NCBI GenBank assembly: GCA_965204405.1
Contig: CBDBEN010000004.1
Location: 62,001 to 126,000, forward strand
Length of the DNA stretch: 64,000 bases
Direction: 5' to 3'
DNA from: JANQPX01 sp965204405
GTDB taxonomy: Bacteria; Pseudomonadota; Alphaproteobacteria; Geminicoccales; Geminicoccaceae
In this document: one piece after another, positions 52,983-61,129 of the stretch
Layout of the letters: the number at the start of each line of letters is the position of its first letter
Position numbering within the stretch: position 1 is the first letter of the stretch
Translations under genes and position numbers: made by a program
Notes under the pieces: generated by a model
Told to the model about the DNA's origin: nothing
Databases searched by the model: none
Seen by the model: the letters and a program-made list of their open reading frames with translations, nothing else

Positions 52983-54134
52983 ATGCGTGCCTCCATTGTT
53001 ATTTCTGCACTTGTCGCGGTTCTCGTCGGCTTTGGCGGATCGGTTGCGATCATTCTTGCGGCGGCGAAGGCCGTTGGCGCAACGCCGGATCAGACGTCGT
53101 CATGGGTTGCTGCGTTATGCCTCTCGATGATGGCGACAACCGCAGCCTTGAGCACGTATCATCGCATGCCCATCCTGGCGGCCTGGTCGACGCCGGGGGC
53201 AGCCTTGATCGCCACCTCATCAGGCGTTACCATGGAGACTGCGGTCGGCGCATTTTTTCTGGCCGGTTTGCTGATCCTGATAACCGCCCTCTTTCGTCCG
53301 CTAAGCGCGTTGATCGAACGCATACCCGGGTCGATCGCCTCGGCGATGCTGGCGGGCGTCTTGTTTTCCTTTGTCATCGCGATCTTCAGCCATCTCCAGC
53401 AGATGCCGGCGCTCGTGCTTCCCCTGCTGCCCGCGTTCGCGATCCTCAGACCCTATTCACCAGCCTGGGCGGTCATTTTTGTGCTCGCGGCCGGCATTTC
53501 CCTTGCCTATGCCCTTGGGCTGACCGAGCCACTCGGGGGCCTACGCCTGTCGAGTTTCGTCTGGGTCTCACCGGCGTTCGACCCGGCGACCCTGGTCGGG
53601 ATCGGCCTGCCGCTCTATCTGGTCACGATGGCATCGCAGAACCTGCCTGGGCTCGCTGTGCTGAGAGCTGCCGGTTATGCGGCGCCGACCCAATCCATTT
53701 TGACCATCACGGGGCTGGCTTCGCTGGCGACGGCCGGCTTTGCGGCTCACACATCCAATCTGGCCGCGATCACCGCATCGATTTGCACCGGCGTGGAAGC
53801 TCATCCCGACAAGGATAAGCGCTGGTTATGCGGGCCGATTTACGCTTTGGCTTACGGGGTGCTTGCCTTCTTCGGTGCTTCGCTCGTTGCCATTTTCGCC
53901 AGCTTCCCGGAAACCTTGATCGTGACCATCGCCGGAATCGCTCTCATCGGTCCTTTCATCAACGCGCTTCAAGCGGGGCTCAAAGATGAAAACCGACGCT
54001 TCGCCGCCACAACGACATTCCTTGTCACGGCTTCAGGAATCAGCGTGTTTGGCATCGGCTCCGCTTTCTGGGGCCTCGTCGCCGGCCTTGCCGTTGTCGT
54101 ACTGGAAGGTATCAGCGCGAAAAGACATGGCTGA
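52983..54134 (+). CDS. benE: Benzoate/H+ symporter of the BenE family
   Basis: 383 residues with about 12 helices. The BenE/nucleobase-transporter-like pattern is recognised from AAWSTPGAALIATSSGVTM, SASMLAGVLFSFVIAIFSHL-like IASAMLAGVLFSFVIAI, LVTMASQNLPGLAVLRAAGY and ATAGFAAHTSNLAAITASIC, where the last contains the conserved HTSNLAAI. It imports benzoate or similar aromatic acids with protons. No benzoate catabolic genes are nearby, so it may have another substrate. The ribosome site is weak. Confidence 0.9.
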   Translation: MRASIVISALVAVLVGFGGSVAIILAAAKAVGATPDQTSSWVAALCLSMMATTAALSTYHRMPILAAWSTPGAALIATSSGVTMETAVGAFFLAGLLILITALFRPLSALIERIPGSIASAMLAGVLFSFVIAIFSHLQQMPALVLPLLPAFAILRPYSPAWAVIFVLAAGISLAYALGLTEPLGGLRLSSFVWVSPAFDPATLVGIGLPLYLVTMASQNLPGLAVLRAAGYAAPTQSILTITGLASLATAGFAAHTSNLAAITASICTGVEAHPDKDKRWLCGPIYALAYGVLAFFGASLVAIFASFPETLIVTIAGIALIGPFINALQAGLKDENRRFAATTTFLVTASGISVFGIGSAFWGLVAGLAVVVLEGISAKRHG

Positions 54135-54589
54135 AACCGGCAGTCCGAATGACAACCTTTGCAGGCCGAAACATGCCTTTGCCCTATGGCCGGACTACTC
54201 AGGCAAAACGCATCAGCGCCTGAGAATCCATTTCAAGAAGCCACGCGGCTGAAAGAGGCGGCAGAGCCAGGCCACATGGCTTTCGCGGCCATCATGCATC
54301 GCCTTCCGCAAGGCAGCTTTTCGCGAGCGAGCATCCATATCGCGCATACCAATGATCTGCTCGGAACACCCGCACCCTTCACCGACTGCGACTTTTTCGA
54401 GATAAAACCGTTCGAAGCTCTGGCGTTGCATCTGACGATCCTCAGTTGCCTCAGACCTAACTATAGCCCGTTCAATCCGGTTGCCCAATCGGGATCTCCT
54501 GCACAGCATCTCCACCGGCTGGCTATAGCGTTTTCGACCTTGTGAAGTCAGCATCAGCCCTACGCACAAGGGTGAGCCGGGAGGCGGAG
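54135..54589. other. Gene-free stretch with an eroded repeat tip
   Basis: 455 bases. At about 54524-54562 a sequence resembling the left tip of family 1 elements (CTATAGCGTTTTCGACCTTG) is visible but no matching right half. Two antiparallel open frames over 100 codons lack ribosome sites and motifs and are not called. Confidence 0.4.
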
Positions 54590-55282
54590 TCAACGGATCG
54601 AAGCAAGGTGATCCGAATGGCTTGCAACGCGGGCAATGGCTTCGATGTGAACACCGGCGCAGTCAAGCGTTTCAAATCCAACTGCCTGTCCATCGAAGGC
54701 GAGAAAGAGATCAGTGCCCCCCAGCAAGATAGTCTCGGCACCCCGATCCGTCAGCGCCTGACCGGCATCGTAGAAGATCTTGCGCTGTGCATCCGTAACG
54801 CGTGCAGCGATCGCCATATCGACGTAGGCGCGATGGACCTCGTTGATCGCGTTAGGCGGCGGCACAAGAATTTCCGGGCCGGCCACGCCTCCGTAAAAAC
54901 GCGTCGTCATCACCGTGTCGGTACCGAGAAGACCGACGCAGCTGTATCCTTGCGTCTTGAGATGAGCGTTCATTTCCTCGATCAAATTCACGACGGGCAA
55001 TGTTGAGCGCGGGCGGAACTGCTCGATGCAAAAATGTCCGCCGATCGAGGTGATTGCGACGAAATCAGCACCCGCCGTCGCCAAACGCTCGGTCAGATCG
55101 ACGAAAATATCTGCCTGGGCTTCCGGCCGCCTAGCCTCGAAATTTTGCACCAATGTTGACGCATGAGCATGGGCAATCGTGAGGTCGAATTCCAATTTCC
55201 GCCTCTTCATCGCGTCGTTGAGCCCACGGTAATAGAGATCCGTTGCCGCAAGTCCGATACCACCGATAAGCCCTATATGCAC
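54590..55282 (-). CDS. Aspartate/glutamate racemase superfamily protein lacking both catalytic cysteines
   Basis: 230 residues from a GTG at 55282, preceded by GGGGAGG; the frame from 55324 has no support. The racemase fold is clear: HIGLIGGIGLAATDLYYRGL at the N-terminus, FVAITSIGGHFCIEQF in the middle and LLGGTDLFLAF near residue 200. In active racemases these two places read ..CNTxH and LGCTEL: here Ser replaces the first catalytic Cys and Gly the second. The protein is therefore unlikely to racemise by the usual two-thiol route. It may be a binding protein, a lyase or an isomerase with other residues. Convergent with benE. Confidence 0.78.
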   Translation of the reverse strand: MHIGLIGGIGLAATDLYYRGLNDAMKRRKLEFDLTIAHAHASTLVQNFEARRPEAQADIFVDLTERLATAGADFVAITSIGGHFCIEQFRPRSTLPVVNLIEEMNAHLKTQGYSCVGLLGTDTVMTTRFYGGVAGPEILVPPPNAINEVHRAYVDMAIAARVTDAQRKIFYDAGQALTDRGAETILLGGTDLFLAFDGQAVGFETLDCAGVHIEAIARVASHSDHLASIR

Positions 55283-55435
55283 AATGAGCCTCCCCTTGCA
55301 TTTTTGATGCTTGCCATCTTGCATCTATCTGATCTGTATTCAACCAGGCTGCATAATGGGGGCTGCAAAAGAAGTATCCTCGGTTCAAGGCCCTTGCGGA
55401 CAATGCTAAGACCGACGGGAATAAGCCGCAAAGAC

Positions 55436-56197
55436 TCACTGCTGCAATTTGTTCATTAGCAAGTACTCGATGGTCGCCACCACCCGGACCTTCTTCTCGA
55501 CCTGACTGGTTTCCAGGATAATTGGGGAGGGATCGCGCGGCAGGATCTGAAAGATCCCCTGTCGGGCTCGCCTGATTCCAACGATCTGGCCATCGATCTC
55601 CCGGGCGAACTGCTCGGCGGCAGTGCGTGCGTTCCGGTTGGCGGCCACCAGCATTTCAGGCTTGATGTCGTTCAGCTTCGTAAAAAGATATGAAGGCCCG
55701 CCATTGTCCACAAGGACGACACCTCGCTTGACCAGCGCGCCGATCTCCTGGCTGAGGTCGGCGACAAGCTTTATCTTTTGGCTGCGCAATACGATGTTCT
55801 GGGCGATGATGTATCGGAACTGGTCGCCGCTCTCGCTTTGATAGGGCTGGGCCAGACGATCGATGACCTCGACCCGCTGCGGACGGACTTCGTCACTATC
55901 GAAGCCCCGCTCGAGGAGAAAGGCTCGCACGCCGTCGACATCGCTGTCGATCTTGTTCTGAACTTGTTCGAGATCACCACCGGTTGCCGTCACCCGCAAG
56001 GGCCAGATGGCGAGATCGGCCTCCACGAAGCTCTCCGCCAGCCCTTTCACCGTGATGTAGCGATCAGCAGTCCTTCCATCACGAAATCCTTCGCCGACGA
56101 ACCAGCCGGCCGCCACGAGGCCGAGCCCCAAGAACAGCGCGGCTGCGATCAGCGGCCAGGCATGGGAAGGACGATCGGAGAGCCCGGCATTCACCAT
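55436..56197 (-). CDS. SIMPL-domain (DUF541) membrane-anchored protein
   Basis: 253 residues from ATG at 56197; an ATG at 56233 would add 12 residues. A single N-terminal helix (about residues 13-34, AWPLIAAALFLGLGLVAAGW) anchors a periplasmic SIMPL fold: YITVKGLAESFVEADLAIWP, VRVEVIDR-like strands and NRNARTAAEQFAREIDGQIV. The family may bind lipid or act in envelope integrity; function is unsettled. It diverges from the DUF4197 gene. Confidence 0.85.
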   Translation of the reverse strand: MVNAGLSDRPSHAWPLIAAALFLGLGLVAAGWFVGEGFRDGRTADRYITVKGLAESFVEADLAIWPLRVTATGGDLEQVQNKIDSDVDGVRAFLLERGFDSDEVRPQRVEVIDRLAQPYQSESGDQFRYIIAQNIVLRSQKIKLVADLSQEIGALVKRGVVLVDNGGPSYLFTKLNDIKPEMLVAANRNARTAAEQFAREIDGQIVGIRRARQGIFQILPRDPSPIILETSQVEKKVRVVATIEYLLMNKLQQ

Positions 56198-56573
56198 GGC
56201 GAGGCAAGCACCAGCAAGTGGCCCGTGCGGCACGTGTCTGGAACGTTAGTCATAAGAGCTACCCCCTTGCGATAGCCTGACTCATCACGGAAGACTTTAA
56301 CATAGCCAGCGAAAAAAGAGCAGCAGAGCCAACCACATACACCATGACCCACGAAATGCTAATGTCCGTGGCCCTGCCCATCATCAAGTCGATTAAAGGC
56401 ATCGCCTGCACGCTCTGGCAAGGGTCGGTCCGATGCTTGACTGGCCGGATCCAATGCGGGCATGAGCTGTCTCAATAAACCCAACCCTATCGCCGACCGG
56501 CAGGCTGCTTGACCCGATGGCTCCATTGGCGCAGCCTGCCGCTATCAAACACATTGAGCCGTCCGGGAGATTT
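56198..56573. other. Divergent promoter region, SIMPL and DUF4197 genes
   Basis: 376 bases with no supported gene. It holds the promoter regions for both neighbouring genes; nothing else was identified. Confidence 0.35.
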
Positions 56574-57233
56574 ATGATGCGTCGATACCTGCTGCTGCTT
56601 GTATTCATTGGCCTGTTGCCGGCGGGATCAGCCCGCGCCGCCGATATTGCCGCAGGACTGACCGAGGCACTCGTCATCGGTACTGATCGTGTCGTGGAAC
56701 AGCTGGGCAGTCAGGGCGGCTTTCTCGATGATCCCAACGTCAGGATCCCACTGCCAAGCGTTCTTGGTAAGGTCCAGTCGGCCCTGAAACTGGCGGGCAT
56801 GTCGGGCATGGTCGACGATCTCGAGGTGCGCATGAATCGCGCCGCCGAGCAAGCGACACCGGTGGCCCGGGATCTTGTTGTCGATGCCATCAGGGGGCTC
56901 ACTTTTCAGGATGCTGCTGGCATTTTGAGCGGACCGGAGGATTCAGCCACACGTTACCTGGAAGGCAAAACCGGCGGTCAGCTGGCGGAGCAAATGTACC
57001 CCATCGTCGATCAAGCGCTGGCGGACGCCGGCGCAGTGCAGGCACTCGAGAGCGTGGTCGGCCAATATCAGTCAATTCCCTTTGCCGACAAGCTCGATGT
57101 CGATCTTTCCGACCATGTCGTCAGCTACGCCAAGAAAGCCATCTTCGGCTATTTGGCAGAGGAAGAGGCTGCCATTCGGACCGATCCGGCGGCGCGAACA
57201 ACGTCGCTGTTAAAAAGCATTTTCGGCGGCTAG
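56574..57233 (+). CDS. DUF4197 secreted protein
   Basis: 219 residues from MMRRYLLLLVFIGLLPAGSA, with GGGAGA upstream. A Sec signal peptide is cleaved near ARA-AD. The DUF4197 pattern (GLTEALVIGTDRVVEQLG, DDPNVRIPLPSVLGKVQSAL, and LEGKTGGQLAEQMYPIVDQAL) is recognised. Function unknown. Its TAG stop forms the left CTAG at the boundary of the IS630 element. Confidence 0.88.
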   Translation: MMRRYLLLLVFIGLLPAGSARAADIAAGLTEALVIGTDRVVEQLGSQGGFLDDPNVRIPLPSVLGKVQSALKLAGMSGMVDDLEVRMNRAAEQATPVARDLVVDAIRGLTFQDAAGILSGPEDSATRYLEGKTGGQLAEQMYPIVDQALADAGAVQALESVVGQYQSIPFADKLDVDLSDHVVSYAKKAIFGYLAEEEAAIRTDPAARTTSLLKSIFGG

Positions 57234-58287
57234 AGCCTTTCCTGGTCAGGTTTACGCATAGCCGGCATGCTTGAAGTAGTTTGCACACTCGGTTTTGGAG
57301 AAGGCGTCGAGCGCTTTGCCGATCTGTTTCTGCAGGCCTTTGATGGTGCGCTCTCCGGCGCTTCGGATCAGGGTTTTGAGTTTTGCGAACGCGTTTTCGA
57401 TCGGATTGAGATCCGGTGAGTAGGGCGGCAGATAGCAGAGCTGGGTGCCGGCTCTCTCGAGAATGTGGCGGACGCCGGCCACCTTGTGGGCAGGCAAATT
57501 GTCCATGACCACGATATCACCGTGTTTCAGCGTCGGCGCCAGGCAGTGCCGAAGATAGGTGAGGAACGCCGCGCCATCCATAGGACCATCGATTACCCAA
57601 GGCGCATCAATCCGATCGACCCGCAGCGCAGCGATGAAGGTGAGCGTTTTCCAGTGTCCATGAGGAACCGGGCTGACCAGCCGCTCGCCGATCGGACAGC
57701 GACCATAAAGCCTCGTCATCTTCGTGGTGAAGCCGGTTTCATCGAGAAACACCAGCTGATCCGGGTCGATCCACGGCTGAACGCGTCGCCAGGCCTCACG
57801 CCGTCTCCTGACGTCCGGACGATTCTGTTCCGCGGCGTGCGCGGTCTTTTTTTAAACGGATGCGGTTGCGCCACAAAAAGGTGTGAAGGCAGCTCTTGCT
57901 GACATGGATGCCGTCTGCCGCCAAGCGTTCGCCAATCTGCTTGAGCGTCAGATCCGGTTCGTCGGCCACCAGCCGCAGAAGACGATCTTTGTGCGGCAAA
58001 AGCTTGGCCGGCGGATGACCATGCATCGGCTTCGCCTCGACGCTACCGGTCTCGCGCTTGCGCTGCACCCATTTGACCGCCGTCGAGGCACTCACCTGAA
58101 GCCGACGGGCTGCGGCTCGGGCCGAGCTGCCCGCTTCGACAGCATCGATCAGGCGTTCGCGTAAATCTAACGAGTAAGCTCGCGGCATGATCCCTCCCAA
58201 CTCTGTTTGCTGGAAAAGAATCACATCACACCTGAACGTAACATCCTGAAAGACAGGGATGATTCAATCTGTCGCGGAAGTGCTCTA
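57231..58287. mobile_element. IS630-family insertion sequence, about 1.06 kb, with TA/CTAG flanks
   Basis: The element lies between TA at 57231-57232 (inside CTAG) and TA at 58286-58287 (inside CTAG). Tips are imperfect inverted repeats: left GAGCCTTTCCTGGTCAGGTT, right (inverted) GAGCACTTCCGCGACAGATT. It holds a transposase in two frames. IS630 elements are known to insert at the TA of CTAG. The right CTAG is shared with the next repeat element (copy E). Presence of a DUF4197 stop at the left edge and the adjoining element at the right is notable. Confidence 0.85.
57252..58188 (-). CDS. IS630-family transposase, two frames joined at an A7 tract
   Basis: Frame 1 starts at 58188 (MPRAYSLDLRERLIDAVEAG, GGGAGGGATC upstream) and encodes the helix-turn-helix part, running to KKDRARR and then TGA at 57796. 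Frame 2 (from about 57850 by translation) reads KKTAHAAEQNRPDVRRRREA, then VFLDETGF, VVMDNLPAHK and NPIENAFAKLK, the three D-D-E catalytic carboxylates. On the coding strand the join has seven A (plus-strand T7, 57847-57853), so a +1 shift or a polymerase slip gives the full protein of about 310 residues. IS630 relatives with programmed frameshifts are well known, so it may be active. Confidence 0.85.
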
Positions 58288-58419
58288 GAACGCTTTTCGA
58301 TCTTGTGAAGTCATCTCCAGCCCTCTCCCCCGCCCAACCACCCGATATGGTCGGTACGTTGGGGCGGTTGGGCGGGGGAGAGGGCTGGCACCGCGTAACC
58401 TCAACCGGAAATGCTCTAG
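58285..58419. repeat. Family 1 CTAG element, copy E, adjoining the IS630
   Basis: 135 bp with CTAG on both ends; left tip CTAGAACGCTTTTCGATCTT, inverted right tip CTAGAGCATTTCCGGTTGAG. It contains the long palindrome (CCAGCCCTCTCCCCCGCCCA with GGGCGGGGGAGAGGGCTGG). Its left CTAG is the right boundary of the IS630. Its right CTAG includes the TAG stop of the next gene. Confidence 0.75.
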
Positions 58420-58766
58420 CCTGGAACCGCCGGGATCTCCCGTCGTAAATCCGGCTCGTCGTGGATGAAAGTGACATTCAAGGATGCAGTTGTGTCGGAC
58501 GGCTTCGGCAGGCTTTTCTCAACCATCGCCTGAATCTTGGCGGTGCTGTCATCGTCCAGCTTGACACCTGCCTCGGCGACACGGCGCTGAAATTCATGGA
58601 GCCGCAATGACGGCAATGAACATTGGATAGTGATGGCAATGTTTGAGAAAAGCGTGTGGTCTATCACCCATCCGCCAACGGCTGAAATCGCGTCGTTGAT
58701 ATCCGCCGTAACCTCATGCCGATCTCTCCTGGCAACGCCGGAGATCAGCAAGAATTCCTGCCTCAT
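58416..58766 (-). CDS. Small protein of unknown function, possible ACT-like fold
   Basis: 116 residues from MRQEFLLISGVARRDRHEVT (GGGGTAGG upstream); the frame from 58832 adds unsupported residues. Its alternation of strand-like and helical segments (EFLLISGVA, VTADINDAISAVGGWVIDHT, NIAITIQCSL, RLHEFQRRVAEAGVKLD) resembles a small beta-alpha-beta-beta-alpha-beta domain as in ACT-like regulators, but the match is weak. The TAG stop coincides with a repeat-element end. Function unknown. Confidence 0.55.
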   Translation of the reverse strand: MRQEFLLISGVARRDRHEVTADINDAISAVGGWVIDHTLFSNIAITIQCSLPSLRLHEFQRRVAEAGVKLDDDSTAKIQAMVEKSLPKPSDTTASLNVTFIHDEPDLRREIPAVPG

Positions 58767-58871
58767 GCCGCCTACCCCATCTGTCGCTTGCCGATGATTT
58801 TTGTTGCGAAGCAGTATAGCCGATGGCCACATCGATCAAAACGGGTCAGGCACAGCATCAAGCCGGCGGAG

Positions 58872-58993
58872 CTAGTGGTATGTCCAATTCATTTGATTCC
58901 CACCGCCTTCGAAGAATGTGCCAAGAAACCCGAGGGTATGCGGGCTTTGCTTGGAAAAGCTCCGGGAATCATTCGTACCGAACATACCACTAG
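58872..58993. repeat. Family 2 CTAG element
   Basis: 122 bp with CTAG on both ends and inverted tips (left CTAGTGGTATGTCCAATTCA; right, inverted, CTAGTGGTATGTTCGGTACG). Middle portion matches the element at 21339 for most of its length. It lies upstream of the tandem ectoine-synthase-like gene. Confidence 0.7.
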
Positions 58994-59059
58994 AATAGCT
59001 GCAGCTGCCGACAGCTTCGAACGCCACGGCCCTGTCAGCCGCAAGAAGGAAGGTTCGCC

Positions 59060-59875
59060 ATGTTTGTTCGCACGCTCGACGATCTCGAAAAGCGCGGGCG
59101 CATCAAGTTCCCAGCCGACGAATCTTTCCGGTCGGCACGCTTTCTTACTGCCAGTGACAGCATGGGCTTTTCTTACAATGAGAACAAAGTGAAGAAAGGC
59201 ACGAATTTGGTCGTATGGCTAAAGCATCACTGGGAGGCCAATTACATTATCTCCGGCAAAGGCGAGGTCATCGATCTGACGAGCGAAGAGAGGTGGCCGC
59301 TTGAAGCTGGCGTCCTCTACGTCGTCGGACCCAATGACCGGCATCGATTGCACCTGACGGAGGACGAGTGTCACATCAGCATCTTCTGCCCGCCGCTTAC
59401 AGGTGATGAGCGCTTCGACAAAGACGGCTCTTATGAGGCAAGCGGTCCCATCGAGAAAACCGCGCGGCGGATGTTCGTCAAACATGCGGACGAGATGCGG
59501 CAGGCTGGCGGCCAGATGGTGACGGACGATGGCCAGACGCGCATGATCCCCATGCTGACCGAGACGGACGATGTCGGCTTCGGGGTCTCGGACATACATC
59601 TTCAGGCAGGTGCCGAAACCACCCTCTCGCACAAGAATCGCCGGCAAGCGAACCACATCATTTCCGGCGCCGGCGAGGTGACGGATGTCTCCACCGGCCA
59701 GACTTGGGAACTCGGCCCCGGCATGGCCTATAATGTAGGCCCCAAAGATCGCCATCGAGTGCGTGCCCGAACCGACATGCATCTCTTGAGCGTGTTTTCC
59801 CCAATGCTCGCGGGAGACGAACTGCAAGACGAGGTCTCGGGCGGCCCTGTTCCGCCCGTATTGTCAGGCTCTTGA
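59060..59875 (+). CDS. Tandem ectoine synthase-like (EctC/cupin) protein
   Basis: 271 residues, two copies of an EctC-like cupin of about 130 each. Copy 1 (1-130) begins MFVRTLDDLEKRGRIKFPAD and has DSMGFSYNENKVKKG, HWEANYIISGKGEV, GVLYVVGPNDRHRLHL and ISIFCPPLTGDERFDKDGSY. It retains the three EctC iron ligands (Glu, Tyr, His). Copy 2 (about 138-260) starts MFVKHADEMRQAGGQMV and has RRQANHIISGAGEV, GMAYNVGPKDRHRVRA and LLSVFSPMLAGDELQDE. In copy 2 Gln replaces the Glu ligand. Classic EctC closes N-gamma-acetyl-diaminobutyrate into ectoine. No ectA or ectB is nearby, so the substrate may differ. Confidence 0.8.
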   Translation: MFVRTLDDLEKRGRIKFPADESFRSARFLTASDSMGFSYNENKVKKGTNLVVWLKHHWEANYIISGKGEVIDLTSEERWPLEAGVLYVVGPNDRHRLHLTEDECHISIFCPPLTGDERFDKDGSYEASGPIEKTARRMFVKHADEMRQAGGQMVTDDGQTRMIPMLTETDDVGFGVSDIHLQAGAETTLSHKNRRQANHIISGAGEVTDVSTGQTWELGPGMAYNVGPKDRHRVRARTDMHLLSVFSPMLAGDELQDEVSGGPVPPVLSGS

Positions 59876-59890
59876 AGGGAACAGCTAATC

Positions 59891-60337
59891 TTGATCCGAT
59901 GCACTCGTGCCGGTGAACAAGACAAATCTTTCCTAAGGACTCTCAACAGGGAGGTGTATGAGCCGATTGTGGTCAAGCAGTTCGGCACCTGGAACGATGC
60001 CTTCCAAGACAGGGTCTTCGAAGAAAAGTGGGCGGTCCAAAACTATCAGATCGTCGAACATGCCGGCCAAAGAGTAGGCGCGATCTGGGTCACCAAGGAG
60101 CCGGATCATCTCTGGCTGCGGGAGATACAGATTTCTCCACCATATCAGAACCGAGGCATCGGCACGAAATTGCTGATGAAGGTGATGAACGAAGCCGCAC
60201 AATCCGACTTGCCTCTTCGCCTCCGGGTGTTGATCGAAAACCGTGCCAAGGCCTTATATGAACGCCACGGCTTCAGAGATATCGGTATGTTCGGAAACAC
60301 CCATTATTGGATGGAGCATACGAGGCCGCCGCAATAG
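59891..60337 (+). CDS. GNAT-family N-acetyltransferase
   Basis: 148 residues from a TTG at 59891, preceded by GGGAA. The GNAT core is marked by LWLREIQISPPYQNRGIGTK, which carries the acetyl-CoA loop RGIGTK near residue 88, and by RVLIENRAKALYERHGF. It is close to the tandem EctC-like gene with 15 bases between. Although EctA is also a GNAT, this protein is of the short generic type and has no EctA features. Possible partner of the EctC-like protein, not proven. Confidence 0.8.
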   Translation: MIRCTRAGEQDKSFLRTLNREVYEPIVVKQFGTWNDAFQDRVFEEKWAVQNYQIVEHAGQRVGAIWVTKEPDHLWLREIQISPPYQNRGIGTKLLMKVMNEAAQSDLPLRLRVLIENRAKALYERHGFRDIGMFGNTHYWMEHTRPPQ

Positions 60338-60602
60338 CCACAGAACCCCTTCGCATCTCGGTCATGACGAAGCACGTCGGCTTGAGCCTTTCGAGATCCG
60401 CAGCGAACAGATGTTGACGATCACTTAAGTTCTACGGACGAATTACATCGATCTTTGAAGCCGTTACCGAACGATTGTAACAAATTGTGTCAGCATCCGG
60501 CATCGTCACGAATCTCGACAAAATAGCGGCTTTGTCGGCATAGTCTGGTGACATCTTGCTGATCTTATAGCGCCATCGACAATCGATCAGTGAGGATAGA
60601 TC

Positions 60603-61103
60603 ATGAAGACCCATACCAAGATTGCTATCGTTACCGGTATCGCCGTCATCGGCGGTGTGGCAATCGTCGGCACCGGCATGGCGCGCGGCGGATTTCACGG
60701 CTTTCATAAAGGCCACGGCCCCTTTGGCGGCGGCGCAGCGCTCATCGAGCAATTCGACACCGATGCCAACCAGAAACTGACCAGGGACGAGATCGACGGC
60801 GGGCTTCAAAGGCGCGTTGCCAAGGCCGATCTCAATGGCGACGGCAATCTCGACCTCGAAGAGTTCCAGCCCCTGCTCGTTGAGGTCATGCGGCCGAAGA
60901 TCGTCGACGGCTTTCAGTTCCTGGATGCCAACGGCGATGCCGTCATCACCCCGGATGAAATCCAAAAACCGGTGAACCGCATCGTCAGCCATCTCGATCG
61001 CAACGATGACGGCGAACTGACTTCCGAGGAGATGCGCATGAGGCATCGCGGCTGGGGCCGTGGTCATCACGATGATCATGACGATGACGAGGATGACAGC
61101 TAA
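60603..61103 (+). CDS. EF-hand calcium-binding protein with His/Asp-rich tail
   Basis: 166 residues. An N-terminal hydrophobic segment (about residues 8-27, AIVTGIAVIGGVAIVGTGMA) acts as signal or anchor. Four EF-hand loops follow: DTDANQKLTRDE, DLNGDGNLDLEE, DANGDAVITPDE and DRNDDGELTSEE. The C-terminus is His/Asp/Glu-rich (GWGRGHHDDHDDDEDDS) and might bind metals. A His/Gly-rich linker (GFHGFHKGHGPFGGG) follows the signal. It is probably periplasmic, binding calcium or buffering metals. Stands alone. Confidence 0.85.
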   Translation: MKTHTKIAIVTGIAVIGGVAIVGTGMARGGFHGFHKGHGPFGGGAALIEQFDTDANQKLTRDEIDGGLQRRVAKADLNGDGNLDLEEFQPLLVEVMRPKIVDGFQFLDANGDAVITPDEIQKPVNRIVSHLDRNDDGELTSEEMRMRHRGWGRGHHDDHDDDEDDS

Positions 61104-61129
61104 AGCCTTTCTCGAAAGGCCGGCGCCGC

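Noticed and set aside
54159..54593. Two antiparallel open frames after benE
   Set aside because: Neither has a ribosome site or motif, and the segment includes an eroded repeat tip.
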